Source: Flavobacteriales bacterium | GTDB taxonomy: Bacteria > Bacteroidota > Bacteroidia > Flavobacteriales_F > PHOS-HE28 | Assembly: GCA_016788295.1 (NCBI GenBank) | Contig: JAEUSY010000051.1 | Coordinates: forward strand, 1 to 64,000 | Direction of reading: 5' to 3' | DNA length: 64,000 nucleotides | In this document: in pieces, positions 63,170 through 64,000 of the stretch | Numbering within the stretch: position 1 is the first letter of the stretch | How the letters are laid out: every line of letters starts with the position of its first letter | Position numbers and translations under genes: made by a program | The notes under the pieces: generated by a model | Database searches by the model: none | What the model saw: only the letters and a program-made list of their open reading frames with translations | What the model was told of the DNA's origin: nothing

Positions 63170-63298
63170 TCAGGCGCGATGCTCGGCAGGCACCTTGGTG
63201 ACCTTGCCGTATGCAGGGCAGGAATGGGAACTACCGCAGGAACTGAGCAACACACTCGTGGTCACCACTGCAGCAAGAATCAGGAGCACCTTTTTCAT
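63170..63298 (-). CDS. Small lipoprotein, 42 residues
   Basis: Reads MKKVLLILAAVVTTSVLLSS, then CGSSHSCPAYGKVTKVPAEHRA. The signal peptide ends in a lipobox (LLSSC), leaving a 22-residue lipidated peptide with one further Cys. A TAACTTTG promoter box lies 49 bases upstream. Small lipoproteins with a CPAYG-like core are, from memory, widespread in Bacteroidota. It is not annotated by length-limited gene finders. Function unknown. Confidence 0.8.
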   Translation of the reverse strand: MKKVLLILAAVVTTSVLLSSCGSSHSCPAYGKVTKVPAEHRA

Positions 63299-63346
63299 CG
63301 TTCGTTCTTTTGTGTTCCGGGGCGGTCTATCGTCGAGGACACTCCC

Positions 63347-63354
63347 CAAAGTTA
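63347..63354 (-). promoter_or_regulatory. Promoter -7 box of the small lipoprotein
   Basis: The minus strand reads TAACTTTG, an exact TAnnTTTG match. It gives a leader of about 40 bases. Confidence 0.6.
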
Positions 63355-63418
63355 GCCCCTGTAACGGACGGCCCCGGAAAAAGTTTCAACAACCTGCGAA
63401 GAGCACCTGTGAATTGAA

Positions 63419-64000
63419 ATGAGCGACGATGCCCTACATACCAACGAACGTCGGCTACCGGATATTGGTGAGGGCTGGTATGAACCCTTGGAGGAGGCAT
63501 TCCGCTCACCATTGAACGCCCAATTGCGGGACTACCTGCTGCGCGAAAAGGCACAATTCCCGGTATACCCCAGGAACAGCGACATCTTCAATGCGTTCAA
63601 GCTGACCCCCTTTGGGTCGGTGAAGGTGGTGATCCTGGGCCAGGACCCCTACCACGGCCCAGGGCAGGCCCATGGCCTTTGTTTCTCCGTTCCGGACGGA
63701 GTACCGCCACCCCCTTCACTACAGAACATGTTCACGGAGCTGGAGCACGACCTGGGGGTGGCCCGTCCCACCAGTGGGAATCTAAGCCCGTGGGCGCGTC
63801 AAGGCGTATTACTGTTGAACGCCACACTGACCGTGAGGGCGAACGAGGCCGGCTCACACCAGGGCCGAGGCTGGGAGCCGTTCACCGATCTGGCCATCCG
63901 AAGGCTATCAGAACAGCGATCGGGCCTGGTCTTCCTGCTCTGGGGCCGCCATGCCCAGAACAAGGAGCCGCTGATCGACACGGGTAGGCACCACGTCCTG
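63419..64000 (+). CDS. ung: Uracil-DNA glycosylase, family 1 (runs off right edge)
   Basis: 194 of about 220 codons are present. It removes uracil from DNA to start base-excision repair. The catalytic water-activating loop is [20 protein letters not shown], with [35 protein letters not shown] and [16 protein letters not shown] following. The HPSP-type leucine loop lies beyond the window. The start at ATG 63419 gives [20 protein letters not shown]. No promoter box was seen upstream. Confidence 0.95.
   Translation, partial: MSDDALHTNERRLPDIGEGWYEPLEEAFRSPLNAQLRDYLLREKAQFPVYPRNSDIFNAFKLTPFGSVKVVILGQDPYHGPGQAHGLCFSVPDGVPPPPSLQNMFTELEHDLGVARPTSGNLSPWARQGVLLLNATLTVRANEAGSHQGRGWEPFTDLAIRRLSEQRSGLVFLLWGRHAQNKEPLIDTGRHHVL

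Overview
The window looks like chromosomal DNA of a GC-rich member of the Bacteroidota, most likely Flavobacteriales. The evidence is five secreted proteins with type IX secretion (T9SS) type A sorting tails, repeated TAnnTTTG promoter boxes in place of sigma70 -10 boxes, little Shine-Dalgarno signal, and Bacteroidota-typical families (FemAB-like acyltransferase, DUF7033-type deacetylase, FadL/OmpP1-like porin, DUF4369-TlpA, the lpxK-pnp pair). No plasmid, phage, IS or CRISPR signature was seen.

Layout. 1-674: 5' end of carB behind a truncated second carB start that carries a 20-bp palindrome, then a repeat-bearing spacer. 675-7122: housekeeping and envelope genes (hydrolase, rpmH, birA, rsfS-ftsH, cdsA, psd). 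7108-17258: one tight minus-strand array running radC, wecB, alpha/alpha-toroid protein, adenylation enzyme, carrier protein, GNAT, AAC(3)-like, deacetylase-like, FemAB-like, upp, membrane protein, HAD phosphatase. It resembles a surface-glycan modification operon built around a DltA/DltC-like amino-acid activation pair. 17320-33010: rpsT, then a Wzx/Wzy-type exopolysaccharide locus in two minus-strand blocks (priming transferase, WecG-like transferase, epimerase, GT4; and Wza, Wzc, flippase, two transferases, O-antigen polymerase/ligase), with a plus-strand secreted beta-helix protein between them. 33252-42771: secreted subtilase, tRNA-Glu, proS with a coupled partner, lipoprotein plus FadL-like porin, zinc-ribbon/Nif3 pair. 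42475-51258: secreted T9SS proteins, including a gene of about 2047 codons. 51259-64000: lpxK, purine nucleoside phosphorylase, gatB, TlpA-like lipoprotein, M1 peptidase, lpxH, gap, lipA, OsmC, a 42-residue lipoprotein, and partial ung.

How it fits together. WecB would make UDP-ManNAc for the WecG-family transferase of the polysaccharide locus. The priming transferase, glycosyltransferases, flippase, polymerase and Wza/Wzc would assemble and export the polymer. The adenylation/carrier/acyltransferase operon could decorate it. CGTCGA hexamers at 20-21 bp spacing sit over the priming-transferase promoter and in the divergent region before the beta-helix gene, a candidate shared operator.

The most striking feature is an 18-base C/G homopolymer at 50363-50380, just after the signal peptide of the giant T9SS protein. 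As sequenced, the signal-peptide frame and the long frame do not join; 17 or 20 bases would join them. This is the pattern of a phase-variable surface protein, with homopolymer sequencing error as the main alternative.
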